Positions 43,432 through 52,645 of a DNA stretch of 64,000 nt are shown piece by piece. A program made the position numbers and the translations under genes. Under the pieces are notes generated by a model. The model did not search any database. It was not told the DNA's origin and saw only the letters and a program-made list of their open reading frames with translations. This DNA comes from Citrobacter sp. Marseille-Q6884 (GTDB lineage: Bacteria; Pseudomonadota; Gammaproteobacteria; Enterobacterales; Enterobacteriaceae). The stretch is taken from the NCBI RefSeq assembly GCF_945906775.1, contig NZ_CAMDRE010000001.1, positions 2,232,001 to 2,296,000 on the forward strand, written 5' to 3'. Numbering within the stretch: the first letter of the stretch is position 1; every line of letters starts with the position of its first letter.

Positions 43432-43887
43432 ATGACGATTTGGGTGGATGCAGATGCGTGTCCAAATGTGATTAAAGAGATTTTGTACCGAGCCTCTGAG
43501 CGTATGCAAATGCCGCTCATTTTGGTGGCGAATCAGAATTTACGTGTCCCACCTTCGCGTTTTATTCGAACATTGCGCGTCCCTGCCGGGTTTGATGTCG
43601 CGGATAACGAGATTGTGCGCCAGTGTAGCGCCGGTGATTTAGTGATAACGGCCGATATACCGTTGGCGTCCGAAGTCATTGAAAAAGGCGCGGCTGCGCT
43701 AAATCCTCGCGGTGAACGTTATACCGAAGCCACAATCCGCGAACGTCTGATGATGCGTGATTTTATGGATACGTTACGTGCCAGTGGCATCCAGACCGGG
43801 GGGCCAGACAGCCTTTCGCCGCGCGACAGGCAGCATTTTGCGGCTGAGCTTGATAAGTGGTGGTTGGAAGTTCAGCGTGGAAAATAG
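43432..43887 (+). CDS. yaiI: YaiI, UPF0178/DUF188 protein
   Basis: A 151-residue PIN-like-fold protein starting MTIWVDADACPNVIKEIL, with conserved acidic residues (DADACP, ADIPLA, MRDFMD). No function is established. A longer frame from 43345 exists, but GGGAGGG at 43421-43427 and the E. coli start favour ATG 43432. It is divergent from proC. Confidence 0.92.
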   Translation: MTIWVDADACPNVIKEILYRASERMQMPLILVANQNLRVPPSRFIRTLRVPAGFDVADNEIVRQCSAGDLVITADIPLASEVIEKGAAALNPRGERYTEATIRERLMMRDFMDTLRASGIQTGGPDSLSPRDRQHFAAELDKWWLEVQRGK

Positions 43888-43891
43888 TGTC

Positions 43892-43909
43892 TGTAACTTA
43901 TTTTTTACA
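43892..43909. promoter_or_regulatory. TyrR box upstream of aroL
   Basis: TGTAACTTATTTTTTACA matches the TyrR consensus TGTAAA-N6-TTTACA with one deviation. A weaker copy, TGGCAT-N6-TTTACA, is at 43966-43983. E. coli aroL likewise has several TyrR boxes. Confidence 0.75.
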
Positions 43910-43985
43910 CTTTCATCGTTATGAATTCTTGTTATAGTAGGGTTTAATTGATTTATTGGTCTTTGTGGCATTTATTCTTTACACT

Positions 43986-44014
43986 TTGGCGATGTACTAG
44001 TTTGGTGGTATGAT
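43986..44014 (+). promoter_or_regulatory. aroL promoter with TrpR operator
   Basis: TTGGCG (43986-43991) and TATGAT (44009-44014) are spaced 17 nt. GTACTAGTTTGGTGGTAT (43994-44011) between and over them resembles the TrpR operator of aroL in E. coli, so repression by both TyrR and TrpR is expected. Confidence 0.75.
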
Positions 44015-44071
44015 TATAACTTTAACAGCATCAGATCCCGCGTGCTTGCGGCTCTCTGGGGAATTTCTGTG

Positions 44072-44617
44072 ATGACACAACCTCTTTTTCTTGTTGGCCC
44101 TCGTGGGTGTGGTAAATCGACAACCGGGCTGGCGCTCGCGAAGGCGCTCGGCTACCCGTTTGTGGACACCGACCACTGGTTGCAGTCACACGTGCAAATG
44201 ACCGTTGCGGAAATTGTCGAAAGAGAGGGATGGGAGGGATTTCGCGCCCAGGAAACGACCGCTCTGGAAGCCGTTACCGCCCCTTCAACGGTCATTGCGA
44301 CCGGCGGTGGCATTATTCTTACCGAATATAATCGTCACTACATGCGTAGCCATGGCATGGTCATTTATCTCTGCGCACCTGTCTCAGTACTGGTGAATCG
44401 CCTGGAGGCGGCGCCGGAAGAGGGATTACGTCCAACCTTAACCGGCAAACCGTTGACGGAAGAGGTGCAGGAAGTGCTCGAACAGCGTGATGTTCTGTAT
44501 CGTGAAACGGCGCACTATATTGTTGATGCCACTAACGAACCTTCTCAGGTGGTGGCCGACATTCTTGAGAGACTGTCGCAGGCCGCGTCACGGTTACAGG
44601 GTGGTGTCTATACTTAA
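44072..44617 (+). CDS. aroL: shikimate kinase II
   Basis: Phosphorylates shikimate with ATP in aromatic amino acid synthesis; 181 residues. P-loop GPRGCGKSTTG is at residues 9-19. Shikimate-binding FVDTDHWL and ATGGGIIL follow, and the lid contains RPTLTGKPL. It is seven residues longer than E. coli AroL, with a different C-terminal tail. GTG 44042 is a possible upstream start, but ATG 44072 matches the family. It heads aroL-yaiA-aroM. Confidence 0.95.
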   Translation: MTQPLFLVGPRGCGKSTTGLALAKALGYPFVDTDHWLQSHVQMTVAEIVEREGWEGFRAQETTALEAVTAPSTVIATGGGIILTEYNRHYMRSHGMVIYLCAPVSVLVNRLEAAPEEGLRPTLTGKPLTEEVQEVLEQRDVLYRETAHYIVDATNEPSQVVADILERLSQAASRLQGGVYT

Positions 44618-44643
44618 AGCTCATCCCGTTAAAAGGAAGCGTT

Positions 44644-44835
44644 ATGCCGACAAAACCACCTTATCCGCGGAAAGCGACGATTGTTACTGTTGAGAAAGGG
44701 ACGCCAGGTCAGACGGTAACCTGGTATCAACTTCGTGCCGATCACCCTAAACCCAATTCATTGATCAGTGAACATCCTTCCGCTCAAGAAGCGATGGATG
44801 CCAAAAAGCGCTATGAGGACCCCGATAAAACCTGA
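44644..44835 (+). CDS. yaiA: YaiA, small conserved protein
   Basis: A 63-residue basic protein (MPTKPPYPRKATIVTVEKG), found in enterics between aroL and aroM. Function is unknown. AAAGGAAG at 44632-44639 supports the start. It is 26 nt after aroL and should be co-transcribed under TyrR control. Confidence 0.9.
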   Translation: MPTKPPYPRKATIVTVEKGTPGQTVTWYQLRADHPKPNSLISEHPSAQEAMDAKKRYEDPDKT

Positions 44836-45081
44836 TGCCAGGCATCGGCTGTTAAGTCCTCAACGTCCCGCAGGCTTGAATCGGCATCACATTTTTCATA
44901 CTTCGCCATCGACAGCGAAAAATGAAAATTAAACGATAACAACGTAGTACTGGAATGATTCGGAATCTTTACATTATGCCTCGCTTATCTGCTGCTACGC
45001 TTTTGAGCATTTGTAGTGCAGGTAAGTGCCCGGCATTTGTCGGGGAGTTTACGACGCAGTAAGCAGAGTGTGGAGTCACAA

Positions 45082-45759
45082 ATGAGTACGTCGCTGGCTA
45101 TCCTCACGATTGGCGTTGTGCCGATGAGTGAGGTACTACCGCTCTTGACGGAATATATCGATGAGCAACACATTACCCACCATAGTCTGCTGGGGCAGAT
45201 GCAGCGGGAAGAGGTGATGGCCGAATACGCGGTATCGCCGGGTGAAGAGTTGTTGTTAACATTGCTCAGCGATCATCGTCTTGCGCATGTTTCTCGCCAG
45301 AAAGTGGAGCGCGATTTGCAAAGTATCGTTGAGGTGCTGGATAACCAGGGCTTTGACGTTATTTTGCTGATGAGCACCGCTGTCATTAACCGCCTGACGG
45401 CCCGTAACAGCATCCTGCTGGAACCTTTACGCATTATTCCTCCGTTAGTGGCGTCGATTGTGGATGGCCACCAGGTTGGGGTTATTGTGCCTATTGCTGA
45501 ACTGCTGGATGACCAGGCGAGCAAATGGCAGGTCTTACAAACGCCGCCGGTATATGCCGTGGCAAATCCAATTGACGGTTCCGTTCAGCAATTGATCGAT
45601 GCGGGAAAAGATCTTCTTGAGCAGGGAGCCGATGTGATCATGCTCGATTGCCTGGGGTTTAATCAGCGACATCGTGATTTACTGCAAAAGTCGCTGGATG
45701 TTCCGGTTCTGCTATCTAATGTATTGATTGCCCGGCTGGCTTCAGAGTTGCTCGCGTAA
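45082..45759 (+). CDS. aroM: AroM, conserved protein of the aroL transcript
   Basis: A 225-residue AroM-family protein, distantly like aspartate/hydantoin racemases, with the conserved LTIGVVPMSEV start and DVIMLDCLGFNQRHR late motif. Its activity is unknown; in E. coli it is expressed with aroL under TyrR. An ATG at 45016 is in frame, but ATG 45082 gives the E. coli length. The 246-nt gap before it holds a CATTTTTC/GAAAAATG inverted repeat (44890-44924). Confidence 0.92.
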   Translation: MSTSLAILTIGVVPMSEVLPLLTEYIDEQHITHHSLLGQMQREEVMAEYAVSPGEELLLTLLSDHRLAHVSRQKVERDLQSIVEVLDNQGFDVILLMSTAVINRLTARNSILLEPLRIIPPLVASIVDGHQVGVIVPIAELLDDQASKWQVLQTPPVYAVANPIDGSVQQLIDAGKDLLEQGADVIMLDCLGFNQRHRDLLQKSLDVPVLLSNVLIARLASELLA

Positions 45760-45830
45760 TTTTGCGTGACAGGCGGAGCGTCAGACCCCTATATTGGTGC
45801 TTATCTTAATAATGAGAAAGGGCCAGTTGT

Positions 45831-46115
45831 ATGCTTCAAAGTAATGAATACTTTTCCGGCAAAGTAAAATCGATTGGTTTTACCAGCAGCAGTACTGGCC
45901 GCGCCAGCGTTGGCGTCATGGCAGAAGGCGAATACACCTTTGGAACTGCTGCACCTGAAGAGATGACGGTTGTGAGCGGCGCGCTGAATGTGTTGCTGCC
46001 CGGTGAAACCGAGTGGAAAGTGTATGCTGCGGGAGAGGTGTTCAACGTGCCCGGGCAGAGTGAGTTTCATCTGCAGGTGGCAGAGCCAACATCCTATCTT
46101 TGCCGCTATTTGTAA
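45831..46115 (+). CDS. ppnP: pyrimidine/purine nucleoside phosphorylase PpnP (YaiE)
   Basis: A 94-residue single-domain cupin that phosphorolyses a wide range of nucleosides. Seen here: LQSNEYFSGKVKSIGF at the N-terminus, then the cupin strands TVVSGALNVLLPGE and EVFNVPGQSEFHLQV. Length equals E. coli YaiE. It is 71 nt after aroM and converges with rdgC. Confidence 0.95.
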   Translation: MLQSNEYFSGKVKSIGFTSSSTGRASVGVMAEGEYTFGTAAPEEMTVVSGALNVLLPGETEWKVYAAGEVFNVPGQSEFHLQVAEPTSYLCRYL

Positions 46116-46122
46116 AAATGAA

Positions 46123-46152
46123 AAGCCTGATAGCGTTGCGCTTATCAGGCTT
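46123..46152. terminator. bidirectional hairpin between ppnP and rdgC
   Basis: AAGCCTGATA and TATCAGGCTT are a perfect 10-bp stem with a 10-nt loop. Flanking A and T residues on both sides suit termination from either direction. Confidence 0.65.
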
Positions 46153-46187
46153 ACATCTCTCAGACTTACAATATAGCGTTGACCAAC

Positions 46188-47099
46188 TCAGCGCTGTGCT
46201 TCGCCGCCTAATCCTTCCACCAGACTTGCGATCAACGCCGCCAGTTCCCCTGTCATCAGGATGAAATCGGCATCAAAACGTTGAGCATAGTCTTCGCGGT
46301 CGATATCTTCGTTCTGATCGCGCAGTTCGTCGCTGAATTTCAGACGCTTCAGCGAACCATCGTCACACATCATAAACTGAATACGTTGCTGCCAGTCGAG
46401 TGCCAGCTTGGTGACCACTTTTCCGGCCTCAATGTGCACGGCAATTTCATCACTGACCAGATCTTGTTTCTTCGCACGGATCACGCCGCCATCTTCCAGC
46501 AAGGCTTTCAGTTCGGCTTCATCCAGCAACTGGAAACCCTGAGCGACGGTGCCGGAACGGACCCATTCGGTAAGCGTTAACTCGATAGGCGTTTCCAGCG
46601 CCAGCGGCACGACCGGCAGTGAGCCGAGGCTTTTGCGCAGCAGCGCCAGCGTATCCTCCGCCTTCTTCGCGCTCGCGCAGTCAACCATGATCAGACCATT
46701 GACGGTATCAATCCACATCATTGTCTGGCTGAAGCGGCTGAATGCGCGCGGCAGCAATGAGTGCAGCACTTCATCTTTCAACGAATCTTTTTCGGTCTTT
46801 TTGAGTTTGCGACCCTGATCGGCTTCCAGCTTGAATATTTTTGCTTCCAGCGCTTGCTTGATAACCGGCGACGGCAGAATTTTTTCTTCTTTGCGGGCGC
46901 AGATAATGATTTGGCCATTGGCGGTATGCGTTAATGCATCGCTGTGCGATCCCATCGGCGGAACCCAGCCCATTTTTGCCATATCCTGGCTACCACAAGG
47001 GGTAAATGTCATTGAGGCTAGCTGTTTTTCCATCTCTTCGGCGCGCAAAGAAACATCGCGGCTAAGACGGTAAACCATTAAATTTTTGAACCACAGCAT
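46188..47099 (-). CDS. rdgC: RdgC, recombination-associated DNA-binding protein
   Basis: A 303-residue ring-shaped dimer protein that binds double-stranded DNA and limits RecA loading; nucleoid-associated. It starts MLWFKNLMVYRL and includes the conserved GSQDMAKMGWVPPMG and YAQRFDADFILMTGEL. A frame extension to 47165 exists, but ATG 47099 is the E. coli start. It is divergent from mak across 125 nt. Confidence 0.96.
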   Translation of the reverse strand: MLWFKNLMVYRLSRDVSLRAEEMEKQLASMTFTPCGSQDMAKMGWVPPMGSHSDALTHTANGQIIICARKEEKILPSPVIKQALEAKIFKLEADQGRKLKKTEKDSLKDEVLHSLLPRAFSRFSQTMMWIDTVNGLIMVDCASAKKAEDTLALLRKSLGSLPVVPLALETPIELTLTEWVRSGTVAQGFQLLDEAELKALLEDGGVIRAKKQDLVSDEIAVHIEAGKVVTKLALDWQQRIQFMMCDDGSLKRLKFSDELRDQNEDIDREDYAQRFDADFILMTGELAALIASLVEGLGGEAQR

Positions 47100-47224
47100 G
47101 ATAATTTCCACGGCCTTGTCGTTAAATCCAGCGGGCATAATAACGAATTGTCGGCGGGCTTGCATTGCCTAACACAATGCTCGCTTCTACTCTGTTGATA
47201 TTCCCTAAAAATGAGGAGCAATGT

Positions 47225-48136
47225 GTGCGTATAGGAATCGATTTAGGCGGCACGAAAACAGAAGTTATCGCGCTTGGCGATGCGGGCGAACAGCTGTTTC
47301 GCCATCGCCTGCCTACGCCGCGCGATGATTACCGGCAAACCATCGAGACGATTGCAAAGCTGGTGGAGATGGCGGAAAAAACGACCGGGCAGACGGGAAG
47401 CGTGGGCATGGGGATACCCGGTTCGATTTCGCCTTACACTGGCGTAGTGAAAAATGCCAACTCGACCTGGCTCAACGGCCAGCCGTTTGACAAAGACTTA
47501 AGTGCGCGATTGAACCGTGAAGTGCGGCTGGCAAACGATGCTAACTGTCTCGCTGTCTCAGAAGCGGTAGACGGTGCGGCGGCTGGCGCGCAAACCGTTT
47601 TTGCGGTGATTATCGGCACCGGTTGTGGCTCCGGCGTGGCGCTGAATGGTCGGGCGCATACGGGAGGCAACGGCACGGCGGGCGAATGGGGGCATAATCC
47701 CTTGCCGTGGATGGATGAGGATGAGCTGCGTTATCGCCAGGAAGTGCCTTGCTATTGCGGCAAGCAGGGGTGCATTGAAACCTTTATTTCAGGAACCGGA
47801 TTTGCCACGGATTACCACCGTCTGAGCGGTCATGCACTGAAAGGCAGCGAAATTATTCGTCTGGTCAATGAGCAGGACCCTATCGCCGGGCAGGCGCTAA
47901 GCCGATATGAATTGCGCCTGGCGAAATCACTGGCGCATGTGGTGAATATTCTCGACCCTGACGTCATTGTGCTGGGCGGCGGAATGAGCAACGTGGATCG
48001 CTTGTATCAAAATGTCCCGTCGTTAATTAAGCAGTTTGTTTTTGGCGGTGAGTGTGAAACACCGCTACGCAAAGCGCTGCACGGTGACTCCAGCGGCGTA
48101 CGCGGTGCGGCCTGGTTGTGGCCGCAAGTGTCATAA
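47225..48136 (+). CDS. mak: fructokinase Mak (ROK family)
   Basis: A 303-residue manno(fructo)kinase phosphorylating fructose and other hexoses. Phosphate motif GIDLGGTKTEV is at the N-terminus. The ROK zinc site is CYCGKQGC (with GHNPLPWM before it), and the adenosine motif is IVLGGGMSN. The start is GTG 47225, placed by GAGGAG at 47213-47218 and by the E. coli N-terminus; the frame runs open to 47165. Confidence 0.95.
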   Translation: MRIGIDLGGTKTEVIALGDAGEQLFRHRLPTPRDDYRQTIETIAKLVEMAEKTTGQTGSVGMGIPGSISPYTGVVKNANSTWLNGQPFDKDLSARLNREVRLANDANCLAVSEAVDGAAAGAQTVFAVIIGTGCGSGVALNGRAHTGGNGTAGEWGHNPLPWMDEDELRYRQEVPCYCGKQGCIETFISGTGFATDYHRLSGHALKGSEIIRLVNEQDPIAGQALSRYELRLAKSLAHVVNILDPDVIVLGGGMSNVDRLYQNVPSLIKQFVFGGECETPLRKALHGDSSGVRGAAWLWPQVS

Positions 48137-48144
48137 TCGCGTTG

Positions 48145-48173
48145 GCCGGATGCGCTTACGGGCGCTATCCGGC
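48145..48173. repeat. REP element between mak and araJ
   Basis: GCCGGATGCGC and GCGCTATCCGGC form the classic REP hairpin between two convergent genes. It overlaps the last codons of araJ. Confidence 0.85.
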
Positions 48174-49337
48174 AGTGGGCGCGATCTGCTGTACGTTGCG
48201 CTTCAGGCGACCGTACAGCAGCAGTGACGACATGGCGGAAAACGAGAGCAGTGCGGCCGGAAGCGCGACATAGTTGTACGCCAAACCCAACGTCAGCATC
48301 ATGCCGCCGCAGTAAGCGCCAATCGCGCTGCCAAGATTAAAGGCTATTTGCCCTCCGGCGGCACCCAGCAGTTCACCGCCTTTGGCATTTTGCAGCAGTA
48401 AAATTTGCAACGGTGCCGACACGGCAAACAGACCCGCGCAGCAGATAAAGGCAAATGTCAGCGACGCGGCTTTGATGCCACCCAGGAAAAACAGCATTAA
48501 CAGCGCCAGCACCACCACGAAATCCGTCACCACGGCAATGCGTAGTGGCGTGTACCGACCCGATATCCGACCGCTTAACAGGTTGCCGAGCACCATTCCC
48601 AGTCCAACCAGCATCATAATGAACGTCATCAGCGTTTCGGAGAACCCGGAAATATACATCATGTACGGCTTCACGTAGCTGAACCAGGCGAAAACGCCTG
48701 CGTTGCCAAACATTGTGGCAGCAAAGATAAACCACGGAGCGGGGCTTTTCAGAAAGTGAAATTGTTCGCGCAGTTTACCTTTCGCCTCATCCTTGATATT
48801 TGGCACCCAAAAGACAATCGACAGAATCACCGCGAGATTAAAAACCGCGATCAGCAGGAAGGTGTAGCGCCAACTGAATGCCTGGCTGAGATAAGTTCCA
48901 ATGGGAATGCCGATCAGGTTGGCGACGGTCATACCGGATATCATTCCTGCAACGGCCGCGGTTACTTTCCCCGGTCGGGCCAGTTTCGACAGAATGATTG
49001 CCCCGACGCCAAAAAATGCGCCATGTGGAAATCCAGAAATCAATCTGCCCACTGCCAACATAAACGAGGAGGAAGAGAACGCGAATATCGCGTTGCCTGC
49101 CACGCACAGCGTGACCAGAAACAGCAGAATATGTTTGAGAGAAAAGCGCCCGGAAAAAACGGCAATAATCGGTGCGCCGAGCACAACGCCGAAGGCGTAA
49201 AACGAGATCATATGACCCGCTGCGGGAATGGAAATGCCCACATCCCTCGCCAGTTCAGTTAACACGCCCATAATGCCAAATTCGGCCATGCCCAGGCCAA
49301 ACGTTCCCAACGCCAACGAAAAAATGACTTTATTCAT
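48165..49337 (-). CDS. araJ: AraJ, MFS transporter of the arabinose regulon
   Basis: A 390-residue 12-segment MFS protein (DHA1 type). It is nearly identical in layout to E. coli AraJ, whose gene is AraC-dependent although it is not needed for arabinose growth. It starts MNKVIFSLALGTFGLGMAEFG and has GRLISGFPHGAFFGVGAI in segment 4. The frame extends to 49502, but ATG 49337 is the conserved start. Confidence 0.93.
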   Translation of the reverse strand: MNKVIFSLALGTFGLGMAEFGIMGVLTELARDVGISIPAAGHMISFYAFGVVLGAPIIAVFSGRFSLKHILLFLVTLCVAGNAIFAFSSSSFMLAVGRLISGFPHGAFFGVGAIILSKLARPGKVTAAVAGMISGMTVANLIGIPIGTYLSQAFSWRYTFLLIAVFNLAVILSIVFWVPNIKDEAKGKLREQFHFLKSPAPWFIFAATMFGNAGVFAWFSYVKPYMMYISGFSETLMTFIMMLVGLGMVLGNLLSGRISGRYTPLRIAVVTDFVVVLALLMLFFLGGIKAASLTFAFICCAGLFAVSAPLQILLLQNAKGGELLGAAGGQIAFNLGSAIGAYCGGMMLTLGLAYNYVALPAALLSFSAMSSLLLYGRLKRNVQQIAPTAG

Positions 49338-49501
49338 ACCACCTGCCAAAAGGAAAGGCGCAGGATTTGCGCCACAGCGGTGAATATTCACCGCTAAAAA
49401 GAGATAGCTTGCGGATAAGGCAAGGTGATTGCTATTGTTTATCCGTCTTTGTGCATTGACGATCGTGCTATATGCAGTGCCGGAAGGATCCGGCACAACC
49501 A

Positions 49502-52500
49502 TTATTCCACCGCAAACATCCTGTCGAGTTTACTGTAACCCAGTCCGTTGATTTTTTTGACTTTAATCTGCACGGGAATGCGCTCCTTCATGGCCTCGAC
49601 GTGGCTGATCACGCCGATCGTTTTGCCCGTGGCATTCAACGCGTCCAGTGCATCCAGCGCGGTGTCCAGAGTTTCGCTGTCCAGCGTGCCAAACCCTTCA
49701 TCCAGGAACAGAGAGTCTATTCGCGTCTTGTGGCTGACCAGATCGGACAACGCAAGTGCCAGTGCCAGACTGACGAGGAAACTTTCACCACCGGAAAGTG
49801 TACGGGTATCGCGAACGGCATCGGCCTGCCAGGTATCAACGACCTCCAGCTCCAGCGCTTCGCTGGCTTTGCGTTGAAGCAGGTAGCGACCGTGCAGGCG
49901 GGTTAACTGGTTGTTGGCAAGCCACACCAGATTATCCAGCGTCAGCCCTTGGGCAAATTTGCGGAACTTGTCGCCCTCTTTAGATCCGATCAGCGCATTC
50001 AGATAGCCCCAGTCTTCGACCTGCTCTGAGAGTTTTTCAATCTCCAGAATCAGAGCCTGCTGCTGCTGCCGGTTTTCGGCATCCTGTTTGAGCTGTTGGC
50101 GAATTTCGCCTTGCTGCGTGGCGTTATTGCGCAGTTGCTGAGCCAGTTGCGCCAGCGTTTCGCGAAGATGTTCCGCCGTGAGCGTGAGATCCGCGTCGGC
50201 AGGCGGTTGCTGTTGATGCATCTCCAGCGCCTGCGTCGATTGCGTCAGCAGCGTTTGTGCTTGCTGTAGCTGACTTTCCAGCGATTGTTTGAGCTGCTCA
50301 AGGCGGTTAAATGTTTCTTCATCCAGCAGGGCGGCAAGAAAGGCGTCGCGATCGCGAAAGATACTGGCCTGTAGGGCGGTATCAAACTGCGCCTGCATGT
50401 CGGCGGCGCGCTGAGTTTCCAGAGCTTCCTGTTGCTGCAGTGTTTGCCACTGAGCCTGTAAAGAGAGGCACTCATCGTGCACCTGCCGCCAGTTTTCCAG
50501 TGACAGATGTTCATCACTTTCCGGGGTGGTTTCGGCTTCAGGAAGTGTTTCCAGCAGCGGTGCAAGCTGTGCCATCCGCGCCTGCAAATCGGTGAGTTCG
50601 GTCTGGCGGCGTTGCCACAGCTGCGCTTCATTTGCCCGCTCACTGAGCCACGCCGTTTCTTCGCCATCGGCAGGCAGGGACAGGCCATTGCGGCTAAGTT
50701 CAAACGCTAATGTGCTCTGGCGTTGAAGGATCTGCTGCTGGAGTTGAGATATCTGTTCTGATTGCGCGGTGATTTGCGCCTGCAGAGCGTGACGCAGGCT
50801 CAACTGGTGAAGCTGCTGCTCATGTTCTTCCTGGGCGGCTATCCAGGGGGCGATATCGTCCTGGGGTTGCAGCGTAATGTTGAGACTGGCGATCACAGTT
50901 TGCCACTCTTGAGTGAGTGCTTGCTCTTCCTGTGAAAGCGCCAGTATGTCGCGTTCATCGCGCTGTAACTGCTGCGTGATCGCGTCGAGCTGCCCGCGTA
51001 ACGTTGAGCCTTCATCGGCCAGCGTTTTGACCTCTTTTTCCAGTGCCTCACGTCGCGTCTGGTTGATGCTCAGTTCGAGCGTCTGATAAGCCTTAATCGC
51101 CGGATGCGTGGTGGAGCCGCAAAGAGGGCAAGGTTGTTCGGGTTGCAATGACGCCCGATGGCTTTCCAGATCTTTAATGCGCGCCTCCTGTTCGCAAATG
51201 GTTTTCACATCGGCAAGTTGCTGATTTTTTTCTTTATAGCGCTGGCGTTTATCGGCAAGGATGGCGTTGCGTTGAGTCAGATCCTGCTGTCGCTGTAACA
51301 GGTCGGCGCGTAGCTGCGTTAACTGTTTTTGCTTCGGCGCGATGTGTCCATGAAGCGTGCTCAGACGCTGACGTAGCGGACGGCTTTGCGCGTGTTGCGC
51401 CAGTGCGGCAGTGACGTCTTCGGCCGTGAGCGTCAGTTCTGGTTGAGGAAGGGCGTCCAGTTTACGCGTGTCGTTTTCTCGTCGTTTTTGCCACTGAAGG
51501 AGCTGAGTTTTGGCCTCAACCTGCTGAGCTAACAGTGCTTTCCACCCCGCAATTTCGCTGCTCCACAACCGGAAACGATCATGTTGATTCAACCAGTCGC
51601 TGAGCGTCTGTTGTTCGGTGAGCATCGTGACGGATTGCTTTTGCGCATGCTGACGGATACGCGCGCGCAGCGCTAAGCTGCGATGTAAGCGAGCATTCAC
51701 TTCCTGAATATGCTGGCGTGTGCGACTCAGCGCAGCGGTTTGTTCCTGAATACGCTCCCAGTGTGGACGTAACGATCTGGCAGGCAGCGCAAGACTGAGC
51801 GCTGAGAGTTGCGGCTGGGCTTTTTCCTGCGCTTCTTGCGCCGCACGTAAGGCCTGCTGGTGGCGGTTTATTTCTGCCTGTAGCTCATTTTGCCGAATTA
51901 ACCAGTTAAGGTGCTGTTGCTGGGTCTGCTGGCGGGCAAGTTGTTGTTTTTCTTCGTCAGTGAGTACCTGCAAACTTTCTGTGAGGGATTGCACCTGCTC
52001 GACGGCTAACAGAGACACGCCGCTGGCCTGTGCTTGCCGCTTTTCCAGCTCCGTGCGGGCGGTTTTGTGTTTTTCAAACACCATCGCGGAGATTTGGCCG
52101 TAGATCTCGGTACCGGTCAGCTCTTCAAGCAGTTCGGCGCGTTCTTTTGGTTTGGCGTTAAGAAACGCGGCGAATTGCCCCTGTGAAAGCAGCATCGAAC
52201 GGGTAAAGCGTCCGTAATCCAGACCCGTAAGCGCGGCGGTCATCTCCAGTTTATCTTTGACTTTATCGGCGAGGATTTTCCCGTCGGCACAGCGGGCAAG
52301 TTCTACGCGGGGAACCTGCAGATTACCTTCCGGCTGATTACGCGCGCGGTTCTGACTCCAGAATGCGCGATAGGCTTCCCCTTTGACTTCGAATTCCACC
52401 TCCGCCAGACACTCCGCCGTGTCGCGCGTCATCAGGTCATTTTGCGACTGCGAGACATTACTCAGGCGTGGCGTTTCGTGGTACAGCGCAAGGCAAATGG

Positions 52501-52645
52501 CATCCAGCAGCGTGGTTTTCCCGGCTCCCGTCGGACCGGTGATGGCGAACAATCCGTTGCTGGCGAACGGTTCTGCCGTGAAATCAACTTTCCATTCCCC
52601 TTTCAGGGAGTTCAGATTTTTCAGGCGCAGGCTGAGTATTTTCAT
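49502..52645 (-). CDS. sbcC: SbcC, ATPase subunit of SbcCD nuclease
   Basis: A 1047-residue Rad50-type SMC ATPase. The N-terminal Walker A is GPTGAGKTTLL. Long antiparallel coiled coils rich in Gln/Leu follow, with a central zinc hook CPLC at residues 506-509. The C-terminal part carries signature LSGGESFLVSLALALALSD and Walker B DSLFLDEGFGTLD. With SbcD it cleaves hairpins and protein-blocked DNA ends. Its start overlaps the sbcD stop by 4 nt. Confidence 0.97.
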   Translation of the reverse strand: MKILSLRLKNLNSLKGEWKVDFTAEPFASNGLFAITGPTGAGKTTLLDAICLALYHETPRLSNVSQSQNDLMTRDTAECLAEVEFEVKGEAYRAFWSQNRARNQPEGNLQVPRVELARCADGKILADKVKDKLEMTAALTGLDYGRFTRSMLLSQGQFAAFLNAKPKERAELLEELTGTEIYGQISAMVFEKHKTARTELEKRQAQASGVSLLAVEQVQSLTESLQVLTDEEKQQLARQQTQQQHLNWLIRQNELQAEINRHQQALRAAQEAQEKAQPQLSALSLALPARSLRPHWERIQEQTAALSRTRQHIQEVNARLHRSLALRARIRQHAQKQSVTMLTEQQTLSDWLNQHDRFRLWSSEIAGWKALLAQQVEAKTQLLQWQKRRENDTRKLDALPQPELTLTAEDVTAALAQHAQSRPLRQRLSTLHGHIAPKQKQLTQLRADLLQRQQDLTQRNAILADKRQRYKEKNQQLADVKTICEQEARIKDLESHRASLQPEQPCPLCGSTTHPAIKAYQTLELSINQTRREALEKEVKTLADEGSTLRGQLDAITQQLQRDERDILALSQEEQALTQEWQTVIASLNITLQPQDDIAPWIAAQEEHEQQLHQLSLRHALQAQITAQSEQISQLQQQILQRQSTLAFELSRNGLSLPADGEETAWLSERANEAQLWQRRQTELTDLQARMAQLAPLLETLPEAETTPESDEHLSLENWRQVHDECLSLQAQWQTLQQQEALETQRAADMQAQFDTALQASIFRDRDAFLAALLDEETFNRLEQLKQSLESQLQQAQTLLTQSTQALEMHQQQPPADADLTLTAEHLRETLAQLAQQLRNNATQQGEIRQQLKQDAENRQQQQALILEIEKLSEQVEDWGYLNALIGSKEGDKFRKFAQGLTLDNLVWLANNQLTRLHGRYLLQRKASEALELEVVDTWQADAVRDTRTLSGGESFLVSLALALALSDLVSHKTRIDSLFLDEGFGTLDSETLDTALDALDALNATGKTIGVISHVEAMKERIPVQIKVKKINGLGYSKLDRMFAVE

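Noticed and set aside
48756..49262. 168-codon plus-strand ORF within araJ
   Set aside because: Antisense to a conserved transporter gene, with no family resemblance.
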